Positions 35,467-46,225 are shown, counted from the first letter of the stretch. The stretch: DNA of 46,874 bases from a bacterium (GCA_023246195.1 JAHFIW010000005.1:1-46874), one strand, 5' to 3'. The notes: a model not told the origin generated them from the sequence alone. Program-made: numbers and translations.

Positions 35467-35499
35467 CAAAAAAATCCCAACGCCGTTGGGATTTTTTTG
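35467..35499 (+). terminator. Terminator after tRNA-Leu(GAG)
   Basis: AAAAAAATCCCAAC/GTTGGGATTTTTTT with loop GCC: a perfect long stem with a U-tract. Confidence 0.92.
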
Positions 35500-35603
35500 T
35501 TGCCCCGACCGGCTCCGCGCGTCCTCGCGTTTTCTTTCGTGCGCAGGATTGCCTCAATGAAGCCGAGGGGTTATAGTTAGCCCCGTAAGCCCGCACCGAT
35601 CAT

Positions 35604-35680
35604 GGACGATTAGCTCAGTTGGTTAGAGCATCTCGCTTACACCGAGAGGGTCGAAGGTTCGAATCCTTCATCGTCCACCA
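35604..35680 (+). tRNA. tRNA-Val (anticodon UAC)
   Basis: 77 nt with encoded CCA. Acceptor GGACGAT/ATCGTCC; D-arm GCTCAGTTGGTTAGAGC; anticodon stem TCTCG/CGAGA around loop CTTACAC gives UAC; T-loop with TTCGAAT. The next gene starts 13 bases downstream, so the tRNA is probably cut from a longer transcript. Confidence 0.97.
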
Positions 35681-35693
35681 CCAGATATCCCCT

Positions 35694-35963
35694 ATGAACA
35701 TCATCCTGCGCATTATCGGCGGCCTCCTCATACTCGTTATCGGTTGCCTTTTCGTCATCAAGAGCGAGTGGCTATTGCAGAACTTCGGCACGGTCGCTTG
35801 GGCGGAGCAGCATCTTGGACTCGATGGCGGCAGCCGGCTGTTTTATAAGCTGCTTGGCGTCCTCATGGCGGTCGTCGGCATTTCCATGGCCACCGGCTTG
35901 CTCGGTTCCATCGTCGTCGGAACGCTCGGAGGCTTGTTTGGCGGCAGGGCAGTGCAGCAATAA
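35694..35963 (+). CDS. Small two-helix membrane protein, 89 residues
   Basis: The ATG at 35694 gives MNIILRIIGGLLILVIG at the N-terminus. Two membrane helices: residues ~4-20 and ~53-80 (LLGVLMAVVGISMATGLLGSIV). Between them lies the amphipathic WLLQNFGTVAWAEQHLGLDG. The style is that of small conserved membrane proteins of CPR bacteria, but no named family or function is known to me. It lies between tRNA-Val and a methyltransferase gene (18 bases downstream) and is likely co-transcribed with both. Confidence 0.8.
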   Translation: MNIILRIIGGLLILVIGCLFVIKSEWLLQNFGTVAWAEQHLGLDGGSRLFYKLLGVLMAVVGISMATGLLGSIVVGTLGGLFGGRAVQQ

Positions 35964-35981
35964 CGCCCGTACCAGTTTCAT

Positions 35982-36536
35982 ATGTCGTACATACCCACCG
36001 GAAAGGAACTCATCGATCCGTTCAAGGTCTTGCAAGAAGCCGGTGTCAGCGTCGACATGAAGGTGGCGGACTTCGGTTGCGGCACGCTCGGGCATTACGT
36101 TTTTGCCGCTTCGAGTTTGGTGGGTCCTGGAGGCAAGGTCTATGCCGTCGACATTCTCAAGTCGGTATTGGATGGCATCGAAAGCATGGTGCGAATCGAA
36201 CGCGTTACCAACGTGGAGACAATCTGGGGTGACCTTGAGCGCATAAACGGCATCAAGCTTCCGGATGGCTGCCTCGACATCGGCCTGATGATCAACAACC
36301 TGTATCTTTCCAAAAAGCAGAACGAGATGACCAAAGAATGCGCGCGCATGGTGCGTTCCGGCGGCACATTTGTCATCGTTGACTGGAAGCCTGGCAGCGG
36401 GACCTTCGGGCCTGATCCCAAGGCTCGCGTGAGTGCCGAGGATGCCAAGCAGCTCGGGATTTCCGTCGGACTCTCGCTGGTCAAGGAGTTCTCGCCTGGC
36501 TCGTATCACTACGGATTCGTCTTCAAGAAGGCATAA
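35982..36536 (+). CDS. SAM-dependent methyltransferase, class I
   Basis: 184 residues. The Rossmann-type SAM site reads VADFGCGTLGHYVFAAS (motif I, residues ~28-44), motif II acidic residue in VYAVDILKSVL, motif III region VETIWGDLERI, and CLDIGLMINNLYLS at the position of motif IV. This is the UbiE/Methyltransf_11/25-like layout. Substrate unknown; the N-terminal YIPTGKELIDPFKVLQEAG is short and helical. Probably the last gene of the tRNA-Val transcript; a strong terminator follows. Confidence 0.85.
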   Translation: MSYIPTGKELIDPFKVLQEAGVSVDMKVADFGCGTLGHYVFAASSLVGPGGKVYAVDILKSVLDGIESMVRIERVTNVETIWGDLERINGIKLPDGCLDIGLMINNLYLSKKQNEMTKECARMVRSGGTFVIVDWKPGSGTFGPDPKARVSAEDAKQLGISVGLSLVKEFSPGSYHYGFVFKKA

Positions 36537-36556
36537 TAATGAACGTCAGAAGGTGG

Positions 36557-36593
36557 CAAAAGGCCCGTAAAACCATTATTTACGGGCCTTTTG
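36557..36593 (+). terminator. Terminator after methyltransferase gene
   Basis: AAAAGGCCCGTAAA/TTTACGGGCCTTTT with a 6-7 nt loop. Confidence 0.9.
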
Positions 36594-36616
36594 CGTTGTG
36601 GGGGATAGTTGGCGAT

Positions 36617-36645
36617 TTGCCAATTTCTAGCTCGTTCTTTACAAT
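36617..36645 (+). promoter_or_regulatory. Promoter of the 141-residue membrane protein and yraN
   Basis: TTGCCA, 17-bp spacer, TACAAT. Confidence 0.7.
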
Positions 36646-36683
36646 GCGGACTCGAACACCTGTTGATTTCTGTTCCAAAAAAT

Positions 36684-37109
36684 ATGGCCATATTCAGAGG
36701 CTACGCCGCATTCCTCGACTACAAGTACTGGCTCAACCTTCATCCAGTCGCGCTCGGACCTGATCTGGTGACTGGTATCCTGTCGTTTTTCGCCTGGTTC
36801 ATCGTTGCGGCAGTCATCCTCTGGCTCGCTGCACGTTCCCTCAAGAAGAAGCAGCCTCGCTATGGCCAGCTGGCCCGCAAGTTTGCCAGTCCGCTGTTCG
36901 GTGCCGGCGTGATGGGCATGCTGTTGCTGTTCTTCTCCTACGAACAGGTGCCGGTGCTCGGCATGCGTCTGTGGTTCCTGCTTCTCTGCCTCTACTTCCT
37001 CTTCGAGATCGGCCGTCTGGCCAACTACGTGGTGATCGATTTTCCGCATTTGCGCCACGAGGACATGGAGCGCGCGCGCCTGATGAAGTACATGTCCAAA
37101 AAGAAATGA
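36684..37109 (+). CDS. Three-helix membrane protein, 141 residues
   Basis: The ATG at 36684 (MAIFRGYAAF) lies ~33 nt after the expected transcription start. Three membrane helices are visible: ~30-50 (TGILSFFAWFIVAAVILWLA), ~74-90 (PLFGAGVMGMLLLFFSY) and ~95-115 (MRLWFLLLCLYFLFEIGRLA). The C-terminus is charged (RHEDMERARLMKYMSKKK). No known family or function. Its stop overlaps the yraN start (ATGA), so the two are translationally coupled. Confidence 0.8.
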   Translation: MAIFRGYAAFLDYKYWLNLHPVALGPDLVTGILSFFAWFIVAAVILWLAARSLKKKQPRYGQLARKFASPLFGAGVMGMLLLFFSYEQVPVLGMRLWFLLLCLYFLFEIGRLANYVVIDFPHLRHEDMERARLMKYMSKKK

Positions 37110-37480
37110 CGATGGATCGCATCAGTCTCGGCATCTACGGGGAGCAGCTTGCGGCGAGATATCTTGCCGAGACGGGCTGCGTCATCCGAGACCGAAACTG
37201 GCGCGTGAAAGGGGGAGAGCTCGATCTCGTTGCCGATGACGGCGGCGAGATCGTTTTCGTTGAGGTGAAAACGCGAAGGGGAAATGCCTACGGTTATCCC
37301 GAGGACGCCGTCACTTACGCCAAACGACGCCGACTGCGTTTTGCCGCGCATGCCTACTTGACGGCGCATGGCTTGCACGGTCGTCCCTACCGCTTCGACA
37401 TTATTGCCATTACCATGTCGTATCGTGGCGGAAGGCCCTCGTTGACACGTTTTCGCAATGCCGTCGGGGAGAACGGCTGA
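37106..37480 (+). CDS. yraN: YraN/UPF0102 family endonuclease-like protein
   Basis: 124 residues, starting at the ATGA overlap with the previous gene; a second ATG two codons later is possible. The restriction-endonuclease-like core is visible: GIYGEQLAARYLAETG (helix with Glu), GGELDLVADDGGEIVFVEVK (the D-ExK catalytic pattern), then YPEDAVTYAKRRRLR. Length is typical of UPF0102. The family is widespread, often near ribosomal or RNase HII genes, and its substrate is unproven. No clear terminator follows before the next promoter. Confidence 0.93.
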   Translation: MTMDRISLGIYGEQLAARYLAETGCVIRDRNWRVKGGELDLVADDGGEIVFVEVKTRRGNAYGYPEDAVTYAKRRRLRFAAHAYLTAHGLHGRPYRFDIIAITMSYRGGRPSLTRFRNAVGENG

Positions 37481-37495
37481 CACGGTCACTGCGGA

Positions 37496-37524
37496 TTGAC
37501 AAAACATCAAAAATACGCTATGAT
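37496..37524 (+). promoter_or_regulatory. Promoter of orphan membrane protein A
   Basis: TTGACA (followed by AAA), 17-bp spacer, TATGAT. Confidence 0.8.
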
Positions 37525-37561
37525 AAAGGCGGATGCGTTCATTTTGAAAGGCTGGTTTCCG

Positions 37562-38248
37562 ATGGAAAACGTCTATTTCCGAGCTGCGCTTTTGCTGGTC
37601 GTATGCCTCATTGCCGCCGTCGTGGTCGCCGTGACGGTCTGGCGGCAGGAAGGCGTCGACCGCAAGCGCTTCGCTATCGGTGCCGTGCTGTGCCTGCTCG
37701 TGCTTCTTGCGGGGTTCATTCCGGGGGTCAGGACCTACGTCTCTTCGTTGCTCTCGTCGAGGGTGTCGGATGGCATTAAGGGTACGGTCCTGGTGCTCGC
37801 TTTCATCGTTCCCGGGGTGTGCCTCGGCTTGGCGCTCGTCGGGAGGAAGGCGCTCGCGGAAATCGTTCTTGGCATCGTCGCGCGAATGCGCGTCGCCGTG
37901 GAAGAGCTGCGCGATCCGGAGCTGCGGAGGCGGAACGTCTGCATTCGCAGGTATCGGCATGCGCTGGATATCCTGGCGAAGCCTCCGGAGGGAAATCGCG
38001 CGCGTCGGCAACGCAACAGCCTTCTCGTCGCCATCACCATCCTTCACGTCACGGATGACGAGATTCCGGTGTTGGCCGATTACCTCAACAAGCTCTTGTT
38101 CGAGGGTAATGCCAACGTAGATCATTTCGCCGACTTTTTGGAAGAGGAAAGGGAGATGGTTCAGGGCAGCTTGGTCATGTCGGGCGGACACCTCATTCGA
38201 CTCACCCGGCTGACGGAGCAGATTCGGCGCGAAACGACGCACGCATGA
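37562..38248 (+). CDS. Orphan membrane protein A, paralogue of the next gene
   Basis: 228 residues from the ATG at 37562; the frame is open upstream but that part precedes or overlaps the promoter. Three hydrophobic segments: ~6-26 (RAALLLVVCLIAAVVVAVTV), ~40-55 (IGAVLCLLVLLAGFIPG) and ~75-95. A helical cytosolic domain follows (~100-228). Its last ~60 residues align with the next protein: HVTDDEIPVLADYL, VDHFADFLEEERE and GGHLIRLTRLTEQ against HMSDEQLGHVAKFF, VSVVADFLKGERQ and VGHFARMLARMTE. No known family. Own promoter and terminator. Confidence 0.78.
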   Translation: MENVYFRAALLLVVCLIAAVVVAVTVWRQEGVDRKRFAIGAVLCLLVLLAGFIPGVRTYVSSLLSSRVSDGIKGTVLVLAFIVPGVCLGLALVGRKALAEIVLGIVARMRVAVEELRDPELRRRNVCIRRYRHALDILAKPPEGNRARRQRNSLLVAITILHVTDDEIPVLADYLNKLLFEGNANVDHFADFLEEEREMVQGSLVMSGGHLIRLTRLTEQIRRETTHA

Positions 38249-38255
38249 GAAAAAA

Positions 38256-38287
38256 CGATGCTCGGTCTGCATGACCGGGCATTTTTA
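38256..38287 (+). terminator. Terminator of orphan membrane protein A gene
   Basis: ATGCTCGGTC/GACCGGGCAT with loop TGCAT and a T5 tract. Confidence 0.88.
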
Positions 38288-38293
38288 TTACGA

Positions 38294-38322
38294 TTGACCG
38301 AGGATGACCCGGTTGCTAGGGT
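38294..38322 (+). promoter_or_regulatory. Promoter of orphan membrane protein B
   Basis: TTGACC, 17-bp spacer, TAGGGT preceded by TGC. Confidence 0.6.
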
Positions 38323-38352
38323 CAATTCGGTTCTTTTGTCCAAGGAGGCCTC

Positions 38353-38925
38353 ATGACCGCGCTCATCTTGCCGACACTTCTCGTCGTTACCGTTTTCTTC
38401 GGGTCGTACGTCGCGCTCTTCACGTATGCGCCTTCGTCCGTAGCTCGTAAGATACTCTTTTTCCGGGTCGGCCTGGCATTCAGGCATGCGTATGACCGGA
38501 TTGCGTACATGCGCAGCGGGGAATTGCGAAAGTTCTTCGGTTACCAGAAGTGCATTCGCGAGCTGCAGGCGGCGGGTTCCCTGCGCCACGGTTTCGAGAA
38601 ACATGTCGCGACTCTTGGTCCGGAAGTCGAACGTTATGCGCATCAGACCACGGAATATGCCATGATCGAGCGCTGTTACGAGCGCAAGTTGCGGCAGGCC
38701 GCCATGTTTCTCGGTCACATGTCCGACGAACAGCTGGGTCACGTCGCCAAGTTCTTCCGTGACGCGATGCTCGACGAGGCGGTGCCGGTCAGCGTGGTCG
38801 CCGATTTTCTCAAGGGTGAGCGTCAAGCCATCAAGAAAGCGCCGTACATGGCCGTGGGTCACTTTGCCCGCATGCTCGCACGGATGACCGAGATCAAGTC
38901 GGATAACGCCGCCGCTTCACGGTAG
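38353..38925 (+). CDS. Orphan membrane protein B, paralogue of the preceding gene
   Basis: 190 residues; the ATG follows a strong AAGGAGG at 4-5 bases. One N-terminal membrane helix (LILPTLLVVTVFFGSYVALF, ~4-23) and a helical cytosolic region. The C-terminal ~60 residues match the preceding protein (shared pattern of S/T-D-E/D, ADFL..ER, GH..R...R.TE), so the two genes arose from a duplication with divergent membrane parts (three helices versus one). Separate promoters and terminators allow independent expression. Function unknown; no catalytic motif seen. Confidence 0.78.
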   Translation: MTALILPTLLVVTVFFGSYVALFTYAPSSVARKILFFRVGLAFRHAYDRIAYMRSGELRKFFGYQKCIRELQAAGSLRHGFEKHVATLGPEVERYAHQTTEYAMIERCYERKLRQAAMFLGHMSDEQLGHVAKFFRDAMLDEAVPVSVVADFLKGERQAIKKAPYMAVGHFARMLARMTEIKSDNAAASR

Positions 38926-38930
38926 GGGGC

Positions 38931-38959
38931 TTGCGGAGCGGGGCCGTTCCGTGTATACT
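38931..38959 (+). promoter_or_regulatory. Promoter upstream of nusA
   Basis: TTGCGG, 17-bp spacer, TATACT preceded by TG. Transcription should start near 38966, a few bases before the hairpin at 38969. Confidence 0.6.
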
Positions 38960-38968
38960 CTCTTTATA

Positions 38969-39002
38969 GACCTGTTTCATGCATGAAACTGGTCCTTTTT
39001 TT
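38969..39002 (+). terminator. Leader terminator/attenuator before nusA
   Basis: GACC-T-GTTTCAT and ATGAAAC-T-GGTC form a stem with one mismatch, followed by a T7 tract. It lies between a promoter and nusA, so it may attenuate nusA. Alternatively it simply ends the preceding gene's transcript. Confidence 0.75.
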
Positions 39003-39074
39003 ACCCTATTTTAAGGACGTCTGTTCTCAGGGGTCCTTGTACTTACTACATACGCTAATAAAAGCGGAAGTCCT

Positions 39075-40445
<1,371 letters not shown>

Positions 40446-40496
40446 CGCGGATGATTGCGCGCGTCGCGATTGGCGCGTACGATTGACCCAACTCCT

Positions 40497-41243
40497 ATGC
40501 TTTACTTGTGGAATCTCATTTTCGCGCAGCCCATCTTCAACCTGCTGATTTTCCTGTATAACGTCGTTCCCGGCCATGACATCGGTCTGGCCATCATCCT
40601 GCTTACCGTGCTTATCAAGGCCGTGCTTTGGCCGCTCTCCGGCCAGGCATTGCGCTCGCAGAAGGCCTTGGCCGAACTGCAGCCCAAGATGGACGCGCTC
40701 AAGAAGGAATACGGCGACAAACAGGAAGAGCTTGCCAAGGCAATGATGGCACTCTACTCCAAGGAGAAGGTCTCGCCGTTTTCGTCATGCCTGCCGCTGC
40801 TCATCCAGTTGCCGGTGTTTATAGCGCTCTACCATGCGCTGGGGCAAGGACTGAAGTCTTCCGGATACGAAGCGCTCTATCCGTTCGTGAAGAACCCGGG
40901 CACCATCACGCCCATGCTGTTTGGCATGATCGACATCGCCAAGCGTTCCATTCCGCTGGCCATCGCCGCTGCGGCCGCGCAGTATCTGCAGGCAAAGATG
41001 ATGATTACTCGCCAGCAGCCGAAGAAGACTCCCGGCGCCAAGGATGAGGAAATGCTGGCCGTGATGAACAAGCAGATGCTTTACATGATGCCCGCCATGA
41101 CCCTGTTCATCGGTTGGAAGCTTCCGGGCGGATTGGCCTTGTACTGGCTGATGCAGAACGTGCTTACCGTCGGGCAGCAGTGGTGGTATTTTCATCGCGG
41201 CGTAAAGAAAGCCGACATGACGGTGACTGCCGTGATCAAGTAA
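40497..41243 (+). CDS. yidC: Membrane protein insertase YidC/Oxa1 family
   Basis: 248 residues from the ATG at 40497. Inserts and folds membrane proteins, alone or with SecYEG. The short form lacks the large periplasmic domain of proteobacterial YidC. Visible: a first helix (IGLAIILLTVLIKAVLWPL) containing the hydrophilic-groove Lys, the cytosolic hairpin LQPKMDALKKEYGDKQEELA, PFSSCLPLLIQLPVFIALYH, MPAMTLFIGWKLPGGLALYW, and a Lys-rich C-terminal segment. Located between nusA and a PRC-barrel gene that starts four bases later. Confidence 0.95.
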   Translation: MLYLWNLIFAQPIFNLLIFLYNVVPGHDIGLAIILLTVLIKAVLWPLSGQALRSQKALAELQPKMDALKKEYGDKQEELAKAMMALYSKEKVSPFSSCLPLLIQLPVFIALYHALGQGLKSSGYEALYPFVKNPGTITPMLFGMIDIAKRSIPLAIAAAAAQYLQAKMMITRQQPKKTPGAKDEEMLAVMNKQMLYMMPAMTLFIGWKLPGGLALYWLMQNVLTVGQQWWYFHRGVKKADMTVTAVIK

Positions 41244-41246
41244 CGT

Positions 41247-41555
41247 ATGCAGTATCGCGACGTCGAACTCCGCGGCATCCCCGTGATCACCCGTAGCGGG
41301 CAAAAAATCGGAAAACTGGCGGCTTTCGTCATCGATGCCGAACGTCATGAAGTGGCGCAGTATGTCGTTTCGCGATCCAGCCTGCTCGCGAGGATTTTGC
41401 CGGACGAAATGCTGGTGCATCGCGCACAGGTCATTTCTCTCGATTCCGAAATGATGGTGGTGGACGACGGCGTAGTGGCCGAACGTTCCGCGGAACGTAA
41501 GATCCAGCAGCCTGTCGAGGCGGCCGCTGGCGGAGCTTCAAGCGCGGAAGGCTGA
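41247..41555 (+). CDS. PRC-barrel domain protein, 102 residues
   Basis: A small beta-barrel-type protein: MQYRDVELRGIPVITRSGQK, IGKLAAFVIDAERHEVAQYV and LLPDEMLVHRAQV-like ILPDEMLVHRAQVISL. The pattern is that of PRC-barrel domains found in RimM, PRC-H and many stand-alone adaptor proteins. A low-complexity Ala/Glu tail ends the protein. It starts four bases after yidC, so it is probably co-translated and may have a role linked to membrane insertion. No direct evidence of function. Confidence 0.82.
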   Translation: MQYRDVELRGIPVITRSGQKIGKLAAFVIDAERHEVAQYVVSRSSLLARILPDEMLVHRAQVISLDSEMMVVDDGVVAERSAERKIQQPVEAAAGGASSAEG

Positions 41556-41587
41556 TTGCGCTGCCTGAAAACGTTGAACATGCTACG

Positions 41588-41618
41588 ATGGCGAGTGGAT
41601 GTCCACTCGCCATTTTGG
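41588..41618 (+). terminator. Terminator of nusA-yidC-PRC operon
   Basis: A perfect palindrome, ATGGCGAGTGGA/TCCACTCGCCAT with loop TG, then TTTT. Confidence 0.88.
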
Positions 41619-41642
41619 TATCTCCTTGATTTGGCTTAGGCT

Positions 41643-42641
41643 ATGGCCGACCCGCAACTGCGCAATTCGCTTCTGGCCACGCTCGCATTTTTCGATTTGT
41701 TCGACTATCCGCTGACCTTCGCGGAGCTGCTTCGGCATCGCTATCGGCTGGAGGGGGAGCGTGCCAACGAGGCATGGAACGCTTCGGACGTGCTCGATGC
41801 GCTCAAGGACGAAGCCTTCGGTCAGAAGGACGGTTTTTGGTTTCTTGCCGGACGCGAGGCCGTTGCCGGTACTCGCCAGCGCCGCTTCCGGCTCTCGGCC
41901 AAGAAGCAATCGCGCGCCCGCCGCGTAGCCGCCTTCCTGCGTCACCTGCCTTCCGTGCGCATGGTGGCAGTCTGTAACAGCTTGGCCATCGCCAACGCCG
42001 ATCATGAAAGCGACATCGACCTGTTCGTGGTCTGCGCTGTCGGTACCCTCTGGAGCACGCGGCTTCTCGTCGTCGGCGCGCTTGCGGTCCTTGGCTTGCG
42101 TCCCACCGAGCGCACTCATGCCGACAAGGTCTGCATGAGCTTCTTCGTTTCCGAAAAATCCCTGGACCTTTCGTCGTACGCGCTCCAGCCGAACGATACT
42201 TACCTGCGCTATTGGATTGCCACGCTCGTGCCCATGTACGACGCCAACTCCACTTACGCCCGCTTCATGAACGCCAATGCCTGGACGCACGACATCCTTC
42301 CTGGCACCCGCCCCGATTCCGCTTCCGTCACGACCGAAGTTCCGCGATGGACGGCACCGCTCTTTCCCGTGTTGCGAGCCATTGATGCCCCCTCGCGCAG
42401 GCTGCAGATGAAAAAATTTCCGAGCCAGATAGTCTCAATGGCCAATATCGACAGTCGCGTCGTGATTTCCGATGACGTGCTCAAGTTTCACGTGGGTGAC
42501 AGGCGCGCCGAGTTCGAGCGACGCTTCCGGGAAAAGCTGGTCGAATTGGGAATCAGCGGCCATGCAAATTCCGCGCATGAGCTCGTGGAAAATATGAAAG
42601 AAAAAAAAGTCGAATCATTCGCCGCCGCCCTCGCCGCGTGA
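41643..42641 (+). CDS. Nucleotidyltransferase-fold protein
   Basis: 332 residues. The N-terminal ~90 residues look like a winged-helix region (LFDYPLTFAELLRHRY, ASDVLDALKDEAF). The middle resembles a pol-beta-type nucleotidyltransferase: VAVCNSLAIANADHESDIDL (residues ~110-130), where the canonical GS...DxD is NS...DID, so the metal Asp pair is kept but the Gly is changed. A hydrophobic stretch LWSTRLLVVGALAVLGL follows. The C-terminal part is soluble with a basic helical end. The family is common in CPR bacteria next to glycan genes. The substrate is unknown. It precedes an O-antigen-ligase-like gene by 45 bases. Confidence 0.78.
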   Translation: MADPQLRNSLLATLAFFDLFDYPLTFAELLRHRYRLEGERANEAWNASDVLDALKDEAFGQKDGFWFLAGREAVAGTRQRRFRLSAKKQSRARRVAAFLRHLPSVRMVAVCNSLAIANADHESDIDLFVVCAVGTLWSTRLLVVGALAVLGLRPTERTHADKVCMSFFVSEKSLDLSSYALQPNDTYLRYWIATLVPMYDANSTYARFMNANAWTHDILPGTRPDSASVTTEVPRWTAPLFPVLRAIDAPSRRLQMKKFPSQIVSMANIDSRVVISDDVLKFHVGDRRAEFERRFREKLVELGISGHANSAHELVENMKEKKVESFAAALAA

Positions 42642-42686
42642 AAGCCGTCTTCGTCGCAGGCCTCTTAACCTTCAATCTCCGATCCG

Positions 42687-44075
42687 ATGCCCACTCGTTT
42701 CAAAAATTGGCTCAAGACTTTCACTCTGCGCGAAGTCACCTCGCTGCTCTTCACCGCGCTGGCGATGTTCGCGCCCAGCGGCACTCGTTACATCCTGTAC
42801 ACGGGTCATATTCTCGGGCATCCGGTGGAACCGGGCACGGTCAGCGTCTTCGGCATGCAGATCGTGGCCGTCATCTTCGCGGTGCTGGCGCTCTGGCCGC
42901 ATGGCTGGAAGGGCGTTTCTGACGTTGCCCGCACGCCCATCGGACTGTTTGCCGGCTGTCTGGCCTTGGTGGCGCTGATGTCCTCGTTCCAGGCGGAGGA
43001 CCCGTTGGCTGGCCTCACTTCGGCCTCGTTCATCATCACCGGCGTGGCGGTCTTCTATGCCATCATCATATTTCGCCCCGACGCTCGCGAAGTGCTGACC
43101 TCGTTCGTCGGCGGCGCCATCTTTCAGACCATCATCGGCGGTTACCAGTTCCTGTCCCAGTCGGCCTTTGCTTCCAAGTGGTTGGGCATGGCCACGCATT
43201 CCGCCGATCAGCTCGGCGCTTTCGTGGTCGAGACCGACAACGGACGCTGGCTTCGCGCCTACGGTTCGTTGTCGCATCCCAACGTCTTCGGCTTGTACGT
43301 GGGCATCGGCCTGCTCATGGCCGTCGGTTTGGCCGCGTATCGGGGGCACGGCAAGCACATGCACTACTACGCCTTCATGCCGTTCATCGCCACCGGCCTG
43401 CTCTTCTCCTTTTCGCGAAGCTCGATTCTGGCATTTGCGGCGGGCTTCATCTGGCTGGTCGTCAGCGCCTATGGCAGCAATGCCGCGCCTGACTATCGTC
43501 GCATCATCGTGCCTTCGTTCATCATCATCGTCGTGACAGTGGGAGTCATCGGCTACTTTTATTCCGAACCGCTGCGCACGCGTTCCGAAGCCGAAGGCCG
43601 TCTCGAAGTCCAATCCATCACCGATCGCGTAAACCAGGTGGACGACGCGCTGTCGCTCATCTCCAGGCACATGCTTACCGGCGTGGGCATCGGACAGATG
43701 CCGTTGGCGCTGGCAAAGGAGTCGGCTACCGAACGCAACTGGTTCCAGTATGATTACGTCCACAACGTGCCGCTGCTGGTTGCCGTGGAAACCGGGCTCA
43801 TCGGGCTCGGAGTCTGGCTGATCTTCGTGATCCTCACTTTCATGACCATCTTCGACCGCCTCAAGCGGAATCTGCTGGTCGGTTACGGCGTGACCGTCTA
43901 TGCCGCCGCGTTCATCTCCATGATTGTCGCCTCGATGTTCGACCATTTCCTGTGGAGTTCCTGGTTTGGCCAACTGCTGTTCTGGATGGTGGCGGGGTTG
44001 TTGCATTCGACATACCTGGAGATTAGGAAGGTGCCGGAAAAAGTGATGCCGAAGCCAGTCGAAGTAAAAGCTTGA
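42687..44075 (+). CDS. O-antigen ligase/polymerase-like membrane protein (Wzy_C family)
   Basis: 462 residues with about 11-12 membrane helices. WaaL/Wzy_C-type proteins transfer or polymerise undecaprenyl-linked glycans at the outer face of the membrane. The large extracytoplasmic loop contains SLSHPNVFGLYVGIGLLMAV with the family's typical H/N residues, SFSRSSILAFAAGFIWL, and a later loop YVHNVPLLVAVETGLIG with a conserved His-Asn and Glu. In a CPR cell it may modify surface glycans or S-layer components. Co-transcribed with the nucleotidyltransferase gene. Ligase and polymerase cannot be told apart from sequence. Confidence 0.87.
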   Translation: MPTRFKNWLKTFTLREVTSLLFTALAMFAPSGTRYILYTGHILGHPVEPGTVSVFGMQIVAVIFAVLALWPHGWKGVSDVARTPIGLFAGCLALVALMSSFQAEDPLAGLTSASFIITGVAVFYAIIIFRPDAREVLTSFVGGAIFQTIIGGYQFLSQSAFASKWLGMATHSADQLGAFVVETDNGRWLRAYGSLSHPNVFGLYVGIGLLMAVGLAAYRGHGKHMHYYAFMPFIATGLLFSFSRSSILAFAAGFIWLVVSAYGSNAAPDYRRIIVPSFIIIVVTVGVIGYFYSEPLRTRSEAEGRLEVQSITDRVNQVDDALSLISRHMLTGVGIGQMPLALAKESATERNWFQYDYVHNVPLLVAVETGLIGLGVWLIFVILTFMTIFDRLKRNLLVGYGVTVYAAAFISMIVASMFDHFLWSSWFGQLLFWMVAGLLHSTYLEIRKVPEKVMPKPVEVKA

Positions 44076-44089
44076 ATCACCCGACGCTC

Positions 44090-44118
44090 TTGACTAAACG
44101 TCATGGGCGTTTTTTAAT
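44090..44118 (+). promoter_or_regulatory. Promoter of groES-groEL
   Basis: TTGACT, 17-bp spacer, TTTAAT (TAATAT with 19 bp is an alternative). The promoter overlaps the upstream gene's terminator (44096-44116) and places the CIRCE just after the transcription start. Confidence 0.55.
44096..44116 (+). terminator. Terminator of O-antigen-ligase-like gene
   Basis: AACGTC/GGCGTT with loop ATG, followed by T's. It sits inside the groES promoter spacer. Confidence 0.65.
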
Positions 44119-44132
44119 ATCGACAGTTGAGG

Positions 44133-44159
44133 CTGGCACTCTGGTGATTTGAGTGCTAA
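44133..44159 (+). promoter_or_regulatory. CIRCE operator (HrcA binding site)
   Basis: CTGGCACTC, 9-bp spacer, GAGTGCTAA. The right arm is the perfect CIRCE half site; the left differs from TTAGCACTC at two outer positions. It is 41 bp before the groES ATG. HrcA repression with heat induction is the established role; hrcA is not in the window. Confidence 0.93.
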
Positions 44160-44199
44160 GCTCTTTGGCGATAACGCTTATAACCTGATTTTCACGCCT

Positions 44200-46130
<1,931 letters not shown>

Positions 46131-46143
46131 TGAAGGAAGGATG

Positions 46144-46166
46144 GGCCCGCTCACGCGGGCCTTTTT
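46144..46166 (+). terminator. Terminator of groESL
   Basis: GGCCCGC/GCGGGCC with loop TCAC and a T5 tract. Confidence 0.9.
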
Positions 46167-46168
46167 CC

Positions 46169-46197
46169 TTGACAAAAAGGTCGTTTTGGCGTGTACT
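46169..46197 (+). promoter_or_regulatory. Promoter of small orphan pair
   Basis: TTGACA (followed by AAA), 17-bp spacer, TGTACT. It begins directly after the groESL terminator T-tract. Confidence 0.65.
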
Positions 46198-46225
46198 AGC
46201 AGCTGTCTTTGGCAAGGAGAAAATG

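Noticed and set aside
37496-37561. Upstream extension of orphan membrane protein A from a TTG at 37496
   Set aside because: That TTG is the first part of the TTGACA -35 box, so it precedes the transcript.
42672-44006. A 444-codon minus-strand frame over the O-antigen-ligase-like gene
   Set aside because: His/Glu/Asp-rich antisense translation without domains; the plus-strand protein has clear membrane helices.
44179-44184. TATAAC as the groES -10 box
   Set aside because: No -35 at proper distance; the TTGACT/TTTAAT pair upstream places CIRCE in its usual position after the start site.
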